A stretch of 64,000 nucleotides of DNA from Staphylococcus sp. NRL 16/872 (GCF_022815905.2 NZ_CP119327.1:1736001-1800000); one strand, 5' to 3'. Positions 53,345-63,485 are shown, counted from the first letter of the stretch. A program made the numbers and translations. Notes: a model not told the origin generated them from the sequence alone.

Positions 53345-53815
53345 ATGTCACGTAAAACGTATGAAAAAGTTGCCAATATTAATGGGATGTTCAATGTTTT
53401 AGAACAACAAATCATTCATAATAAAGATATGGCGTTATTCAGAAGTGAATTCTTCTACGTTAATCATGAGCACCGTGAAAATTATGAAGCTTTATTGGTG
53501 TATTATGATAATACTTCAGAGAATCCTGTTGTAAATGGCGCTTGTTATATTGTAGCGCTCCCAGAAATTTTTAATAAAGTAGACGTATTTGAATCAGAGT
53601 TACCATTTTCTTGGGTATACAATGAGAATGGTATTACAGAAACGATGCAAAATATAAGCATACCACTTCAATATTTAATTGCTGCAGCATTAGAGGTTAC
53701 TGACGTCAACTTATTTAAACCTTCTGGCTTTACTATGGGAATGAACAACTGGAATATCGCTCAACTTAGAATTTTTTGGCAATATTGTGCCATCGTGCGT
53801 CAAGAAGCTCTTTAA
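53345..53815 (+). CDS. DUF2538 family protein
   Basis: A 156-residue soluble protein conserved in staphylococci next to the LCP gene; function unknown (DUF2538). It starts MSRKTYEKVANINGMFNVLE and ends with a Trp/Phe-rich stretch, NWNIAQLRIFWQYCAIVRQE. The frame is open 6 codons upstream, but AAAGGAG at 53330-53336 fits the ATG at 53345. It lies 18 bases after lcpB and before a strong terminator, so it is probably co-transcribed with lcpB. That suggests, but does not show, a link to the cell wall. Confidence 0.88.
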   Translation: MSRKTYEKVANINGMFNVLEQQIIHNKDMALFRSEFFYVNHEHRENYEALLVYYDNTSENPVVNGACYIVALPEIFNKVDVFESELPFSWVYNENGITETMQNISIPLQYLIAAALEVTDVNLFKPSGFTMGMNNWNIAQLRIFWQYCAIVRQEAL

Positions 53816-53831
53816 TTATAATCTTGTAAGA

Positions 53832-53892
53832 TTAGGGCGGGCCGATGAAATCTATTTATTTAATATTGATTTCTGGTTCGCCCTATTTTTAT
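53832..53892 (+). terminator. Intrinsic terminator after DUF2538 gene
   Basis: TAGGGCGGGCC with GATGAAATC pairs with GATTTCTGG and TTCGCCCTA, followed by TTTTTA. Confidence 0.82.
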
Positions 53893-53971
53893 ATCATCTT
53901 TTAATATAGAATAACTCTATACTTACATTTATTTTACCTAGCAATTAATTCTTTAAAAGGAGAATTTAATA

Positions 53972-54394
53972 ATGTTTGAAATTGTAAAAAATAAAGAAAT
54001 GCTTTCAGCTTGTTTTGCAATTAGAAAAGAAGTATTTGTTAAGGAACAAGGAGTACCTCTCGAAAATGAACTTGATTCATTTGAAGAAGAATCCACTCAC
54101 GTTCTGGGATTTGATCAAAGTCATCATCCATTTGCTTGTGCTAGGTTTCGCCCGTATGAAGAAGCTGCAAAAATAGAACGCGTGGCAATCTTAAAAGAGT
54201 ATCGTAAATATGGCTATGGTCATTCTCTAATGACTGCTATAGAACGCTTTGCTAAAGCACAAGGATATCATCGACTAGTTTTAAATGCTCAAACCCAGGC
54301 TCAGGGATTTTATGAAAAATTAGATTACACACCTATAGGTGAGGTATTTTTAGAAGAAAATATCGAACATGTTAAAATGTATAAAAATATCTAA
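53972..54394 (+). CDS. GNAT family N-acetyltransferase (ElaA-like)
   Basis: A 140-residue acetyltransferase. The segment FAIRKEVFVKEQGVPLENEL (about residues 15-34) marks the ElaA/YjcF-like subgroup. The acetyl-CoA-binding motif A is seen as KIERVAILKEYRKYGYGHSL (about 67-86), and LNAQTQAQGFYEKLDY carries the motif B region. The substrate is unknown. An AAAGGAG ribosome site precedes the ATG. It is a single gene between the lcpB unit and atl. Confidence 0.88.
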   Translation: MFEIVKNKEMLSACFAIRKEVFVKEQGVPLENELDSFEEESTHVLGFDQSHHPFACARFRPYEEAAKIERVAILKEYRKYGYGHSLMTAIERFAKAQGYHRLVLNAQTQAQGFYEKLDYTPIGEVFLEENIEHVKMYKNI

Positions 54395-54679
54395 TTTTTA
54401 TATATTATTTTTTCTTATTACAAGTGAAGACACAAAATTCGTCCCTCTGTCGCTATTTACATTAAATATTAATGTAAAATAAATTTATTTTCAAAATTAA
54501 ATGATATTTAAACTATTTATTATTTCATTCTTAGTTTTTTAGTCACCGTTAGTATAATTATTCTTTTTTAATATAAATAACAATAGATTAAAGTTAGTTT
54601 ACAAAATAGTAAAATTAATTATTCACATTCAATTTATTATTATAATAGGAATGAAATAACAATAATGAGGAGTAAAAAT

Positions 54680-57600
54680 ATGAAAAAAAAATTCAACCTT
54701 AAATTACCTTCAATGATTGCAATCACCCTAGTTGGAGCTGCATTCACATCACATCAAGCTCATGCAGCTGAAAACAATCAATCGAAGTCAGACGCTAAAA
54801 ATGTCATTGATAACCAACATCAATTAAATAGTGCTGAACAAGCTAAACAACAAGTAACAAGTTCAACTCAAAATATTTCTGGTGTTCAAACGTATCACAA
54901 CCCATCTAAAGTTAAAGCAAATGCGTCTTCTAATGTTAATTCATATGATGCTAACTTAGATAGATTAAACAGTTCAAACAACCAATCAACTAGTCAAAAT
55001 AGTAATAAAGCTGGCCCTACAAACAACATAAATACGAATAAAGAAGCAACAACTAACAACGTTTCAACTAATAAAACAACTAACGCTCAAGTTAATAAAA
55101 CGACTAACGCTCGAGTTGCAAATACTGCTGAAACAAAGAATATCCAACAAGCAAACACAAATGTAAGTAGTAACAAACAAAATACCCAACAATCGAAGAA
55201 TCAAGCAGTATTAAAACAACAAAAGACTCAAGCAAACCAACAAACTACAACTCATAATAATAATGTTCAACAGTCATCTATTTCTAACACAGAACAAGCA
55301 AATCAAAAACAAGCTAATGACAAATCTAACACTACTATTCAAGCACAACCTAAAGCACAAACATTAAGTGCATCAAATTTAAATAATAATAGTAGCAACA
55401 ATCAAAATAGCACACAGACAACTAATGTTCAAAATGCAAAAAACAATTCAACAGTAAATGCTCAAAGTAAATCTTTAGATCAAAAAAATACACAACCTAA
55501 AACTCAAAATAATACTAATAATACAAATAAAGCAACAACTACTATTAATACGACATCACAACAAGTAAATCCTACAACTAATGCGCAAAACAATACTAAT
55601 AAAAATGTGACGACTTATGCTCAACAAACAGCTCAATCATCAACTGAGAACCCTACATCTACATCTGTTGGTGGTAAAGGTGGCCCTGCTACCAATGTTC
55701 GTGCTGTTCAACGTTATGCGGCTAATTCAACACTACCAAAATATACTCCACAAGTGAGTTCATCAGTTAATAATTATATTCGTTCTAACAATTTACAAGC
55801 GCCAAAAATTGAAGAAAATTATACATCTTATTTCCCTCAATACGGCTATCGTAATGGTGTAGGTAAACCCGAAGGAATTGTTGTGCACGATACTGCCAAT
55901 GATAACTCTACTATCGATGGCGAAATCAATTATATGAAGAATAACTATTATAATGCCTTTGTACATGCTTTTGTTGATGGCAATCGCATTATTGAAACTG
56001 CTCCAACTGATTATTTATCTTGGGGGGCAGGTCCACAAGGTAACAACCGTTTCATCAACGTTGAAATCGTGCATACGCATGACTATGATTCATTCGCACG
56101 TTCAATGAATAACTATGCGGATTACGCAGCTACGCAATTACAATATTATGATTTACAACCAAATAGTGCTGAGTATGATGGTCAAGGTACTGTGTGGACA
56201 CATTACGCTATTAGCCGTTACTTAGGTGGTACGGACCATTCAGATCCACATGCATATTTCCAAGCGCATAACTATAGCTATGATGAATTGTATGATTTAA
56301 TTAATGAGAAATATTTAATTAAAGTTGGAAAAGTTGCACCTTGGGGCACAACATCAAGTAATACTTCAAATAACAATTCAAGCTCTAATAACAATAATAG
56401 TAATAAAGGAAATAACAGTACCAACACTAGTACAAATGACAAATTAACTGTTAAAGCAACAACTGGTTTAGCTCAAATTAATACAAATAATAGTGGTGTT
56501 TACGGTACGGTTTATGATAAAACAGGGAAAACAACAGACCAAGTTCATAACACTTTAGCCGTTACAAAATCAGCACAATTAGGTTCAGATAAATATTACT
56601 TAGTATCTGATTATAATAGTGGCAAAACATATGGCTGGGTTAAACAAAATGAAACAACTTACAATACGGTCAAATCTCCAGTATCAGTTAACCAAGCATA
56701 TACTATTAAATCTGGGACTACTTTATATACAGTACCTTGGGGTAATTACAATCAACAAGCAGGCACTATTTCTAAATCAAATACTGCACCATTCAAAGCA
56801 ATTAAATCTCAACAAGTAGGAACAGCTACTTATTTATACGGTTCAGTTAATGGACAAAATGGCTGGGTAAGTCAATCTTATTTAAGTCCCCTAGCGACTA
56901 ATAATAATACATCTAAAGTTTCAGAATTAAAAAACACCCTAGGTCAGGTTTCGGTTAATAGTAAAGGTGCATATACAACAATTTATGATAAAACAGCTAA
57001 AGCAAACCCTACACTTAACGGTAGTACGTATCGCATCACTAAAAAAGCCAATTTAAATAACCAAGACTATTACTTAATTTCTGATTATAATAGTGGTCAA
57101 TTACGTGGATGGATCCCAGCATCAGATATTTCTATTAAGACTGCTACACCAAAATCAACAGCAGTGACTTCATATAAATTAAACAGTAATACGAATGTTT
57201 ATACTACACCTTGGGGTGGCAATCAACAAATTAAAACAACGCTACCAATTAGCAATCAAGAATTAAGATCAATCGATGAAATCAAAGTTGGAAATGATAC
57301 GTATCTACATGGTGTAGTTAATAATGTATGGGGCTGGGTTAATGCTAAGGATGTAGCAAAACCAAGTGTTAACGCTAAATTTGTTAAACCTGCTACAACG
57401 CAAACTGTCTCTGGTATGGCACAAGTGAATGCTAATAATGGTGGTATTCGTACGTCAGTTTATGATGAAAATGGTAAAAATGCAGCTAAATACGCTAATA
57501 AAACTTATAAAGTAACTAAAGAAAGAACACTTAATGATAATACGTATGTTCTATTACAAAATCCAGTCCAAAACACACCGTTAGGTTGGTTCAATGTGAA

Positions 57601-58804
57601 AGATTTAAACATTCAAAATTTAAGTAATGAACAAAAACTTTCTGGTACTTATACTGTAAACAAATCTAATAATGGACTTTATTCAGTAGCTTGGGGTACA
57701 ACACAACAACGTTTAGACAACAAAGATTTAGCAAACCAAACGTTCAAAGTTTCAAAAGCTGCTACTATTGGTAATGCAACTTACTACTATGGTACAGTAA
57801 ATGGCAAAACTGGCTGGATTGCGCAAAAAGATTTATCAGCTAAAACAGTAGTTGACGATACTGAAAACTATAATGATGAATTAATTATTGATAGTGTAAA
57901 TAGTTTTTACTATGATACACCTTCTTCAGCAAAAGCTTATGCATTGAAACCGTATAATGAACAAATTTTCCAAGTGACTAAACGTAAGGTAGTTAATGGT
58001 AAAACATGGTACTACGGTAAATTAAGTAACGGCAAAAATGTATGGATTAAAGATACAGATTTAAAAAAACAACTTGTTAAAAATACAAAATCATATCAAA
58101 CATTAAACCAAGCTGTAGCGACTCAACAAAATGCATATGGCGCGAAACCACAAGTGCAACGCAATGGCTATGGATGGTCAAATGCATCAGCTAGTGAAAT
58201 TAAAAATGCTATGAATCCAGACACATTATCTAAAGATAATACACTCAAATACCAATTTTTACGTTTAGATCGACCACAAAACTTATCAGTAGCTAGCATG
58301 AATACGCTACTTAAAGGCAAAGGCGTTCTCGAAAATCAAGGTCAAGCATTTAGTGATGCAGCTAAATCAGCAGGTATTAATGAAATTTATTTAATTGCAC
58401 ATGCATTAATTGAAACAGGTAATGGTCAATCACAATTAGCCAAAGGTGCAGATGTAGTGAATAATTACGTGACTACTAAAAGCCCAAACAAATATTACAA
58501 TGTATTTGGTATTGCGGCATATGATAGTGCTCCAATTTCTAATGGTATAAACTATGCTAAAAATGCAGGATGGAATTCAGTATCTAAAGCCATCATTGGC
58601 GGTGCTAAGTTCATTGGCCAAGATTATATTAAAGCTGGTCAAAATACACTTTATAAAATGCGTTGGAACCCTGATCTTCCAGGTACACACCAATACGCAA
58701 CTGATATTAATTGGGCCAATCTTAATGCTCAGAACTTAAAAGCGTTTTACGATAAAATCAAAGTAGTAGGAAAATATTTCGAGATTCCAAGCTTTATTAA
58801 ATAA
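54680..58804 (+). CDS. atl: Bifunctional autolysin (amidase / glucosaminidase) Atl
   Basis: A 1374-residue secreted murein hydrolase, cut after export into an amidase and a glucosaminidase that separate daughter cells. The signal peptide ends near residue 29 (QAHA). Residues ~30-345 are an Asn/Gln/Thr-rich propeptide. The amidase (~350-545) has Zn-ligand His403 in IVVHDTAND. GW-type repeats with GWV/GWI motifs fill ~585-1120. The glucosaminidase (~1155-1374) has its catalytic Glu in ALIETGNGQSQLAKG. An ATG 15 bases upstream is in frame, but GAGGAG at 54667-54672 sets the start at 54680. The propeptide differs strongly from S. epidermidis AtlE as I remember it. Confidence 0.95.
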   Translation: MKKKFNLKLPSMIAITLVGAAFTSHQAHAAENNQSKSDAKNVIDNQHQLNSAEQAKQQVTSSTQNISGVQTYHNPSKVKANASSNVNSYDANLDRLNSSNNQSTSQNSNKAGPTNNINTNKEATTNNVSTNKTTNAQVNKTTNARVANTAETKNIQQANTNVSSNKQNTQQSKNQAVLKQQKTQANQQTTTHNNNVQQSSISNTEQANQKQANDKSNTTIQAQPKAQTLSASNLNNNSSNNQNSTQTTNVQNAKNNSTVNAQSKSLDQKNTQPKTQNNTNNTNKATTTINTTSQQVNPTTNAQNNTNKNVTTYAQQTAQSSTENPTSTSVGGKGGPATNVRAVQRYAANSTLPKYTPQVSSSVNNYIRSNNLQAPKIEENYTSYFPQYGYRNGVGKPEGIVVHDTANDNSTIDGEINYMKNNYYNAFVHAFVDGNRIIETAPTDYLSWGAGPQGNNRFINVEIVHTHDYDSFARSMNNYADYAATQLQYYDLQPNSAEYDGQGTVWTHYAISRYLGGTDHSDPHAYFQAHNYSYDELYDLINEKYLIKVGKVAPWGTTSSNTSNNNSSSNNNNSNKGNNSTNTSTNDKLTVKATTGLAQINTNNSGVYGTVYDKTGKTTDQVHNTLAVTKSAQLGSDKYYLVSDYNSGKTYGWVKQNETTYNTVKSPVSVNQAYTIKSGTTLYTVPWGNYNQQAGTISKSNTAPFKAIKSQQVGTATYLYGSVNGQNGWVSQSYLSPLATNNNTSKVSELKNTLGQVSVNSKGAYTTIYDKTAKANPTLNGSTYRITKKANLNNQDYYLISDYNSGQLRGWIPASDISIKTATPKSTAVTSYKLNSNTNVYTTPWGGNQQIKTTLPISNQELRSIDEIKVGNDTYLHGVVNNVWGWVNAKDVAKPSVNAKFVKPATTQTVSGMAQVNANNGGIRTSVYDENGKNAAKYANKTYKVTKERTLNDNTYVLLQNPVQNTPLGWFNVKDLNIQNLSNEQKLSGTYTVNKSNNGLYSVAWGTTQQRLDNKDLANQTFKVSKAATIGNATYYYGTVNGKTGWIAQKDLSAKTVVDDTENYNDELIIDSVNSFYYDTPSSAKAYALKPYNEQIFQVTKRKVVNGKTWYYGKLSNGKNVWIKDTDLKKQLVKNTKSYQTLNQAVATQQNAYGAKPQVQRNGYGWSNASASEIKNAMNPDTLSKDNTLKYQFLRLDRPQNLSVASMNTLLKGKGVLENQGQAFSDAAKSAGINEIYLIAHALIETGNGQSQLAKGADVVNNYVTTKSPNKYYNVFGIAAYDSAPISNGINYAKNAGWNSVSKAIIGGAKFIGQDYIKAGQNTLYKMRWNPDLPGTHQYATDINWANLNAQNLKAFYDKIKVVGKYFEIPSFIK
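55070..55117 (+). repeat. Tandem 24-bp repeat in atl propeptide
   Basis: Two consecutive 24-bp units (55070-55093 and 55094-55117), differing at two bases, encode NKTTNAQV and NKTTNARV. This is a likely slippage or recombination site in the disordered propeptide. Confidence 0.8.
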
Positions 58805-58819
58805 CAACTAAAATTAAAA

Positions 58820-58861
58820 ATATAAGAGATAGCAAAATAAAAATGCTTATCTCTTATATTC
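58820..58861 (+). terminator. Terminator after atl
   Basis: ATATAAGAGATAGCA pairs with TGCTTATCTCTTATAT with a one-base bulge, 16 bases after the atl stop. The T-run is short. Confidence 0.6.
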
Positions 58862-58869
58862 CTTACTTC

Positions 58870-58926
58870 ATAAAAAACACCCTACGTATTCGCACTTAAG
58901 AAAAGTGTAGGTACGTAGGGTTTTAT
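58870..58926 (-). terminator. Intrinsic terminator after marR-type gene
   Basis: On the minus strand, CCCTACGTA pairs with TACGTAGGG, with an inner CACTTTT...AAGTG stem, followed by TGTTTTTTAT. Confidence 0.75.
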
Positions 58927-58927
58927 T

Positions 58928-59347
58928 TTAAAAATATACATGACGACTATTTAATTTATTCAATAATGAGTTTAAATTTTCGATTTCTTTTTTTGATAAA
59001 CATTGGCATCGTGCCTCAATTAACTCACATCTTGCAGTGTTAATCTGCTTAATTAAATCACGTGCTTCTTCTGTTAAACATAATTCTTTACAACGTAAAT
59101 CTTCGTGTGATTGTTGACTTGTAATGTATCCTTTATAAACTAGTTTCTTAATCCATCGTGATACAATAGATTGTTCTCTACTAATCTTCATTGTCAAATC
59201 ATATTGAGATAAACGGTCATAATTATATAAAATTCGTAATAATTCTAATTGGTCGTTAGTAATATCTGTCCGTTGTCCAAAGCGTCTATTTACTAAATTA
59301 AGATCATTATTCGTTAATGTGATAAGTTTTTCTAGTTGATTGTACAT
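58928..59347 (-). CDS. MarR-family transcriptional regulator
   Basis: A 139-residue winged-helix regulator. The DNA-binding part spans about residues 30-90: LRILYNYDRLSQYDLTMKIS, then REQSIVSRWIKKLVYKGYI as recognition helix, and a wing with HEDLRCKELCLTEE. C-terminal helices make the dimer. Five cysteines (two in the wing, three in RCELIEARCQC) could make it redox-responsive, though this is a guess. It is divergent from an acyltransferase gene with an inverted repeat over that gene's -35 box. It lies beside atl; control of atl is possible but not shown. Confidence 0.88.
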   Translation of the reverse strand: MYNQLEKLITLTNNDLNLVNRRFGQRTDITNDQLELLRILYNYDRLSQYDLTMKISREQSIVSRWIKKLVYKGYITSQQSHEDLRCKELCLTEEARDLIKQINTARCELIEARCQCLSKKEIENLNSLLNKLNSRHVYF

Positions 59348-59415
59348 AGCTGTTCTACTCCACTTTTGTAATTGTTATTATTATAAAATTTATTCTATCA
59401 TTATACAATACTATT

Positions 59416-59450
59416 CAACAAATTGACTAAATTTGTTGCATTATTATATT
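59416..59450 (+). promoter_or_regulatory. Acyltransferase promoter with MarR-type operator
   Basis: Perfect 9-bp arms CAACAAATT (59416-59424) and AATTTGTTG (59430-59438), separated by 5 bases, overlap a -35 TTGACT (59423-59428). The -10 TATATT at 59445-59450 is 16 bp away. Binding of a dimer here would block transcription, and the divergent MarR protein is the natural candidate. Confidence 0.68.
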
Positions 59451-59499
59451 AATATATACTAAGTTATATACAGTTAACATTTAATAAAGGAGCCATCGT

Positions 59500-60504
59500 A
59501 TGACTATAAATAAAGAAAGAGACTACTTTTTCGACAACGCACGTGCAATACTCATTTTTTTAGTCGTATTAGGTCATATGATTCAGCCTTATACTTCTGA
59601 GAGTAAATATATGTTAGCTTTGTATCTTGTGATTTATAGTTTTCATATGCCAACCTTTTTATTTATCTCAGGATACTTCGCAAAGCATTTAGATAAACCC
59701 AATTATTTAGAGAATGTCGCTAAAAAATTGCTTGCACCTTACGCTATTTTTTATGCTTTTTTCTCAATATATTATTTTATAACTGGAAAAAGTGATGCCA
59801 TTCAAATGGACCCATTCAATCCTGTATTTGCTTTATGGTTCTTACTGACACTATTCTTTTTCCATGTTATTTTAGTGATCATTCGTCGTTATAACCCAAT
59901 ATATGTCTTGCCTATCGCTATCATTGTTTCAATTTTAGCAGGCTTTTCAGATAACGTAGGAGGCTATCTAAGCGTTTCACGCACAATCGTTTTCTTTCCT
60001 GTTTTTTATATAGGTTATTTGATGACAAGATCACATACTCAAATTTTCCGAAATAAAAAATTAAGCATTGTATCAATATGTATACTCATCGGCTTCTTTA
60101 TCGGTTATTACATTCATCCTATTAATGGAGAATGGTTACTAGGCAGTAGTCCTTATACATCTCTTGAGCAACATAAAGAAAATGTCTATAGTCCGATTAA
60201 ACGTTTAATGCATTATGTCATTATTTTTGTAACAATGTTTGCATTCTTGAACTTGATGAGTAATCACAAACGTTTCTACACTTATATTGGACCTCGTACG
60301 ATGTATGTCTATCTATTGCATGGCTTGGTTATTGGCATCGTCCGAGGGTTCGAGCTTTATCCTTTTAAAGATTCTATTACTTTATGGAGTTACATTTATT
60401 TAATTGGGACTTCGATTCTAATTGTCTATGTTCTCTCAAGTAATTTTGTCTGTAAGTGGTTCAATCCTGTCATTAACCTAAAGAAACCATCGCAATTTAA
60501 ATAA
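59500..60504 (+). CDS. Membrane acyltransferase (acyltransferase-3 family)
   Basis: A 334-residue membrane protein with about ten helices. The N-terminal RDYFFDNARAILIFLVVLGH (about residues 7-26) and YSFHMPTFLFISGYFAKH are typical of the acyltransferase-3/OatA-like family, with the conserved His of LGHMIQPY probably catalytic. The family O-acetylates sugars in envelope glycans. It lacks the extra esterase domain of OatA, so this is the short form, and the target is unknown. AAAGGAG precedes the ATG. It is divergent from the MarR gene and likely repressed by it. Confidence 0.85.
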   Translation: MTINKERDYFFDNARAILIFLVVLGHMIQPYTSESKYMLALYLVIYSFHMPTFLFISGYFAKHLDKPNYLENVAKKLLAPYAIFYAFFSIYYFITGKSDAIQMDPFNPVFALWFLLTLFFFHVILVIIRRYNPIYVLPIAIIVSILAGFSDNVGGYLSVSRTIVFFPVFYIGYLMTRSHTQIFRNKKLSIVSICILIGFFIGYYIHPINGEWLLGSSPYTSLEQHKENVYSPIKRLMHYVIIFVTMFAFLNLMSNHKRFYTYIGPRTMYVYLLHGLVIGIVRGFELYPFKDSITLWSYIYLIGTSILIVYVLSSNFVCKWFNPVINLKKPSQFK

Positions 60505-60642
60505 TTAATTTATTGAAAATGAAAAACAACATGTCTATACCAAATTATAGTAATTAAAAGTATGTTATTATTAGATTATTCTAAAAATTCTATAGTAATA
60601 TACAAGATGGCTATAGTTTGGTATTTTTTTGAGGTGTATAAC

Positions 60643-61806
60643 ATGAAATTATCATTAAATTCAAATTCTAAATTTTTAAGAGCACCAAGTATCCGACAAT
60701 TCTCTAATCGTATGAAACATATTGATGATTGTGTCAATTTAACGATTGGTCAACCTGATTTCCCAATGCCAGAGGTTGTTAAAGAAGCATATATTAATGC
60801 GATCAAAGAAGATAAAACAAGTTATTCTCATAACAAAGGATTGACTGAAACACGCCAAGCGATCAGCCAATACTTCAAAAATAAATATGGCTTTTATTAT
60901 AGTGAAGAAGAAATCATCGTGACCAATGGTGCGAGTGAAGCGTTAGATACCTCTTTACGCAGTATCATTGAACCTGGCGATGAAATCCTCATCCCTGGTC
61001 CAATTTACGCAGGTTATATTCCCCTTGTAGAAACGCTTGGTGGACAGCCTGTATATATTGATACCACACACTCTGATTTTAAAGTAACACCTGAATTAAT
61101 CGCTCAACATATAACCGATAAAACGAAAGCAATTTTACTCAACTACCCTACTAACCCAACCGGTGTTATTTTAGAACGTCATGAAGTAGAAGCTTTAGTA
61201 GAATATTTAAAAACGAAAGAAATCTTCATTATTAGTGATGAGATATATGCTGAAAACACTTTTAAAGGGCAGCATACATCTTTTGCAGAATATGAAGTAA
61301 TTCGTGATCAATTATTATTAATTGGTGGTTTGAGCAAATCACATTCAGCTACAGGTATTCGTATTGGCTTTTTATTAGGTCCTGAATATCTTATTGAAAA
61401 GTTAACTTTTATGCATGCGTATAATTGTATCTGTGCTAACGTACCTGCACAAATTGCATGTATTACTGCGTTAAATGAAGGGTTAGATGCGCCACAATAT
61501 ATGAATGAAGCGTATGTTGAACGTCGAGATTATTTAAAAAGCAAGCTAGTAGAATTAGGTTTTGAACTTGAAGCTCAACCAGAAGGTGCATTTTATATTT
61601 TTCCTAGCATTAAGAAATATACAGAAGAAGACTTTGATTTTTGTGTCAAAGTATTAGAAGAAGCTCATGTAGCTATCGTGCCAGGATCCTCTTTCACTAA
61701 TATTGGTAAAGGTTATGTGCGTATCTCTTACGCCTATGAAATGGGCGTATTAAAAGAAGGCATGCGTCGTTTAGAAGCATTTTTAAAACAAAATTATGAT
61801 TTATAA
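60643..61806 (+). CDS. PLP-dependent class I/II aminotransferase
   Basis: A 387-residue aminotransferase. NLTIGQPDFPMPE (about residues 30-42), LLNYPTNPTGV (about 165-175), the PLP-aspartate region IISDEIYAE, and the Schiff-base Lys in GGLSKSHSATGIRIGF (about 227-242) are present. It is often annotated as PatA-like, but substrate cannot be set from sequence. The frame is open for 27 codons upstream; GAGGTG at 60631-60636 and the family N-terminus fix the ATG at 60643. It lies 138 bases after the acyltransferase gene and probably has its own promoter. Confidence 0.9.
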   Translation: MKLSLNSNSKFLRAPSIRQFSNRMKHIDDCVNLTIGQPDFPMPEVVKEAYINAIKEDKTSYSHNKGLTETRQAISQYFKNKYGFYYSEEEIIVTNGASEALDTSLRSIIEPGDEILIPGPIYAGYIPLVETLGGQPVYIDTTHSDFKVTPELIAQHITDKTKAILLNYPTNPTGVILERHEVEALVEYLKTKEIFIISDEIYAENTFKGQHTSFAEYEVIRDQLLLIGGLSKSHSATGIRIGFLLGPEYLIEKLTFMHAYNCICANVPAQIACITALNEGLDAPQYMNEAYVERRDYLKSKLVELGFELEAQPEGAFYIFPSIKKYTEEDFDFCVKVLEEAHVAIVPGSSFTNIGKGYVRISYAYEMGVLKEGMRRLEAFLKQNYDL

Positions 61807-61808
61807 CT

Positions 61809-61862
61809 AAAAAGGACACATAAAGAGATTTATCTACATCTCACTATGTGTCCTGTTTTATT
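61809..61862. terminator. Terminator between aminotransferase gene and menB
   Basis: AAAAGGACACATA pairs with TATGTGTCCTGTTTT, with inner arms AGAGAT and ATCTCA. It can act for both convergent genes. Confidence 0.85.
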
Positions 61863-61870
61863 TAAATCTA

Positions 61871-62689
61871 TTATGGGAATTTAGGGAATTGATCGAAGTC
61901 TGGATCACGTTTTTCTTTAAACGCGTCACGACCTTCTTTTGCTTCATCAGTTGTGTAGTACAATAATGTAGCATCTCCAGCCATTTGTTGTAAACCAGCT
62001 AAACCATCAGTGTCAGCATTCATAGCTGCTTTTAAGAAACGTAAAGCAGTTGGTGAATGTTTCATCATATCTTTACACCATTTAACTGTTTCGTCTTCTA
62101 CCTCGTCTAAAGGTACAACTGTATTTACTAAGCCCATATCTAATGCTTCTTGTGCATTATATTGACGGCATAAGTACCAAATTTCACGTGCTTTTTTATG
62201 GCCAACGATTCTTGCTAAATAACCTGAACCGTAACCTGCATCGAATGAACCTACTTTAGGACCTGTTTGTCCGAAAATAGCATTGTCAGCAGCAATTGTT
62301 AAGTCACATACAACATTTAAGACGTTACCGCCACCAATTGCATAACCTCTAACCATAGCGATAACTGGTTTAGGAATAACACGGATTAAACGTTGTAAGT
62401 CTAATACGTTTAAACGAGGAATTTGGTCTTCACCTACATAACCACCATGTCCACGTTTCTTTTGGTCCCCACCTGAACAAAATGCTTTGTCGCCTTCACC
62501 AGTTAAGATGATAACAGATACATTTTGGTCATCGCGTGCACGTGTAAATGCATCAATCATTTCAGCAACTGTTTTAGGTGTGAATGCATTACGCACCTCT
62601 GGGCGATTAATTGTTACTTTTGCAATTCCTTCGAAAAATTCATATTTAATTTCATCATATTCTCTTAGAGTTTCCCACTGTCTAGTCAT
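61871..62689 (-). CDS. menB: 1,4-dihydroxy-2-naphthoyl-CoA synthase
   Basis: A 272-residue crotonase-fold enzyme that closes the naphthoquinone ring in menaquinone synthesis. [18 protein letters not shown] (about residues 72-89) and [20 protein letters not shown] (about 109-128) form the oxyanion-hole regions, and [20 protein letters not shown] (about 140-159) is MenB-specific. It overlaps menH by 8 bases and has an AAAGGAGGAG ribosome site. It is the last gene of the men cluster. Confidence 0.97.
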   Translation of the reverse strand: MTRQWETLREYDEIKYEFFEGIAKVTINRPEVRNAFTPKTVAEMIDAFTRARDDQNVSVIILTGEGDKAFCSGGDQKKRGHGGYVGEDQIPRLNVLDLQRLIRVIPKPVIAMVRGYAIGGGNVLNVVCDLTIAADNAIFGQTGPKVGSFDAGYGSGYLARIVGHKKAREIWYLCRQYNAQEALDMGLVNTVVPLDEVEDETVKWCKDMMKHSPTALRFLKAAMNADTDGLAGLQQMAGDATLLYYTTDEAKEGRDAFKEKRDPDFDQFPKFP

Positions 62690-63485
62690 TTTGCTCCTCC
62701 TTTAAAAAACCTAATACTATTGTATCAAATTCCGTCTCATCTTCCACATGAATTGTATGACCCACTTCGTTGAAGATATGAACTCGGCTATGATTCATTT
62801 TATCATCCATAGCATGCGCAGTTTTCACGAATTTTTTATCTAATTCTCCTGCTAAAATGAAGCACGGTATTTGAATATCTTTTACTTTATTCCATAAATT
62901 TGGCATATGTCCTGTGCCGTAATCTCGTAACGCTTTCGCTAATTTATGAGGGTCTTGGGACATACGCATGTCACGAATCGCTTTACGCTTCTCTTTATCT
63001 AAATCATATTGTGTATAAAATAGTGGTAATTTTTCCCAATCATTCACAAAGATTTCCAAACCAGCTATATCAAGTACCTTACCTCGTGCAACATCAATTT
63101 GTTGACGTTCAAGACGGTCGTCTTCATTGTCGATACCTGGCGATGTACTCTCTAATATTAAATTTTTCAAAGTATGGTTACCGTGCAACGCATAATATAA
63201 CGCCACACGTCCGCCCATAGAATAGCCTAATAAATGTAATGTGTACGCATTAAATTGGTCTAAAACCTCATCTAATTGTTTAGCAAGATACGGGAAGTCC
63301 CACGTGTCTTCCATTGACGATTCATCTTGGCCATGGCCTGGTAAATCAATCGTTAATACGTTCACTTCTTGTAATAACGCTGGGAGATGTTGGCTATACG
63401 TACGACTATCACTAATAAATCCATGCAATAATATTAGTAATTGAGACGTTTCTTTCTCTGCTTTATGAAAATTATAATGTAACAT
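62682..63485 (-). CDS. menH: SHCHC synthase MenH (alpha/beta hydrolase)
   Basis: A 267-residue alpha/beta-hydrolase that eliminates pyruvate from the MenD product. [20 protein letters not shown] (about residues 16-35) holds the oxyanion region, the nucleophile is in [15 protein letters not shown] (about 84-98), and the catalytic His lies in [15 protein letters not shown] near residue 243. The start overlaps menD by 14 bases and the end overlaps menB. All three are on one transcript. Confidence 0.94.
   Translation of the reverse strand: MLHYNFHKAEKETSQLLILLHGFISDSRTYSQHLPALLQEVNVLTIDLPGHGQDESSMEDTWDFPYLAKQLDEVLDQFNAYTLHLLGYSMGGRVALYYALHGNHTLKNLILESTSPGIDNEDDRLERQQIDVARGKVLDIAGLEIFVNDWEKLPLFYTQYDLDKEKRKAIRDMRMSQDPHKLAKALRDYGTGHMPNLWNKVKDIQIPCFILAGELDKKFVKTAHAMDDKMNHSRVHIFNEVGHTIHVEDETEFDTIVLGFLKEEQND

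Noticed and set aside
56619..56819. Extra open frame inside atl
   Set aside because: It is a shadow frame of the repeat region, with no ribosome site and no recognisable product.
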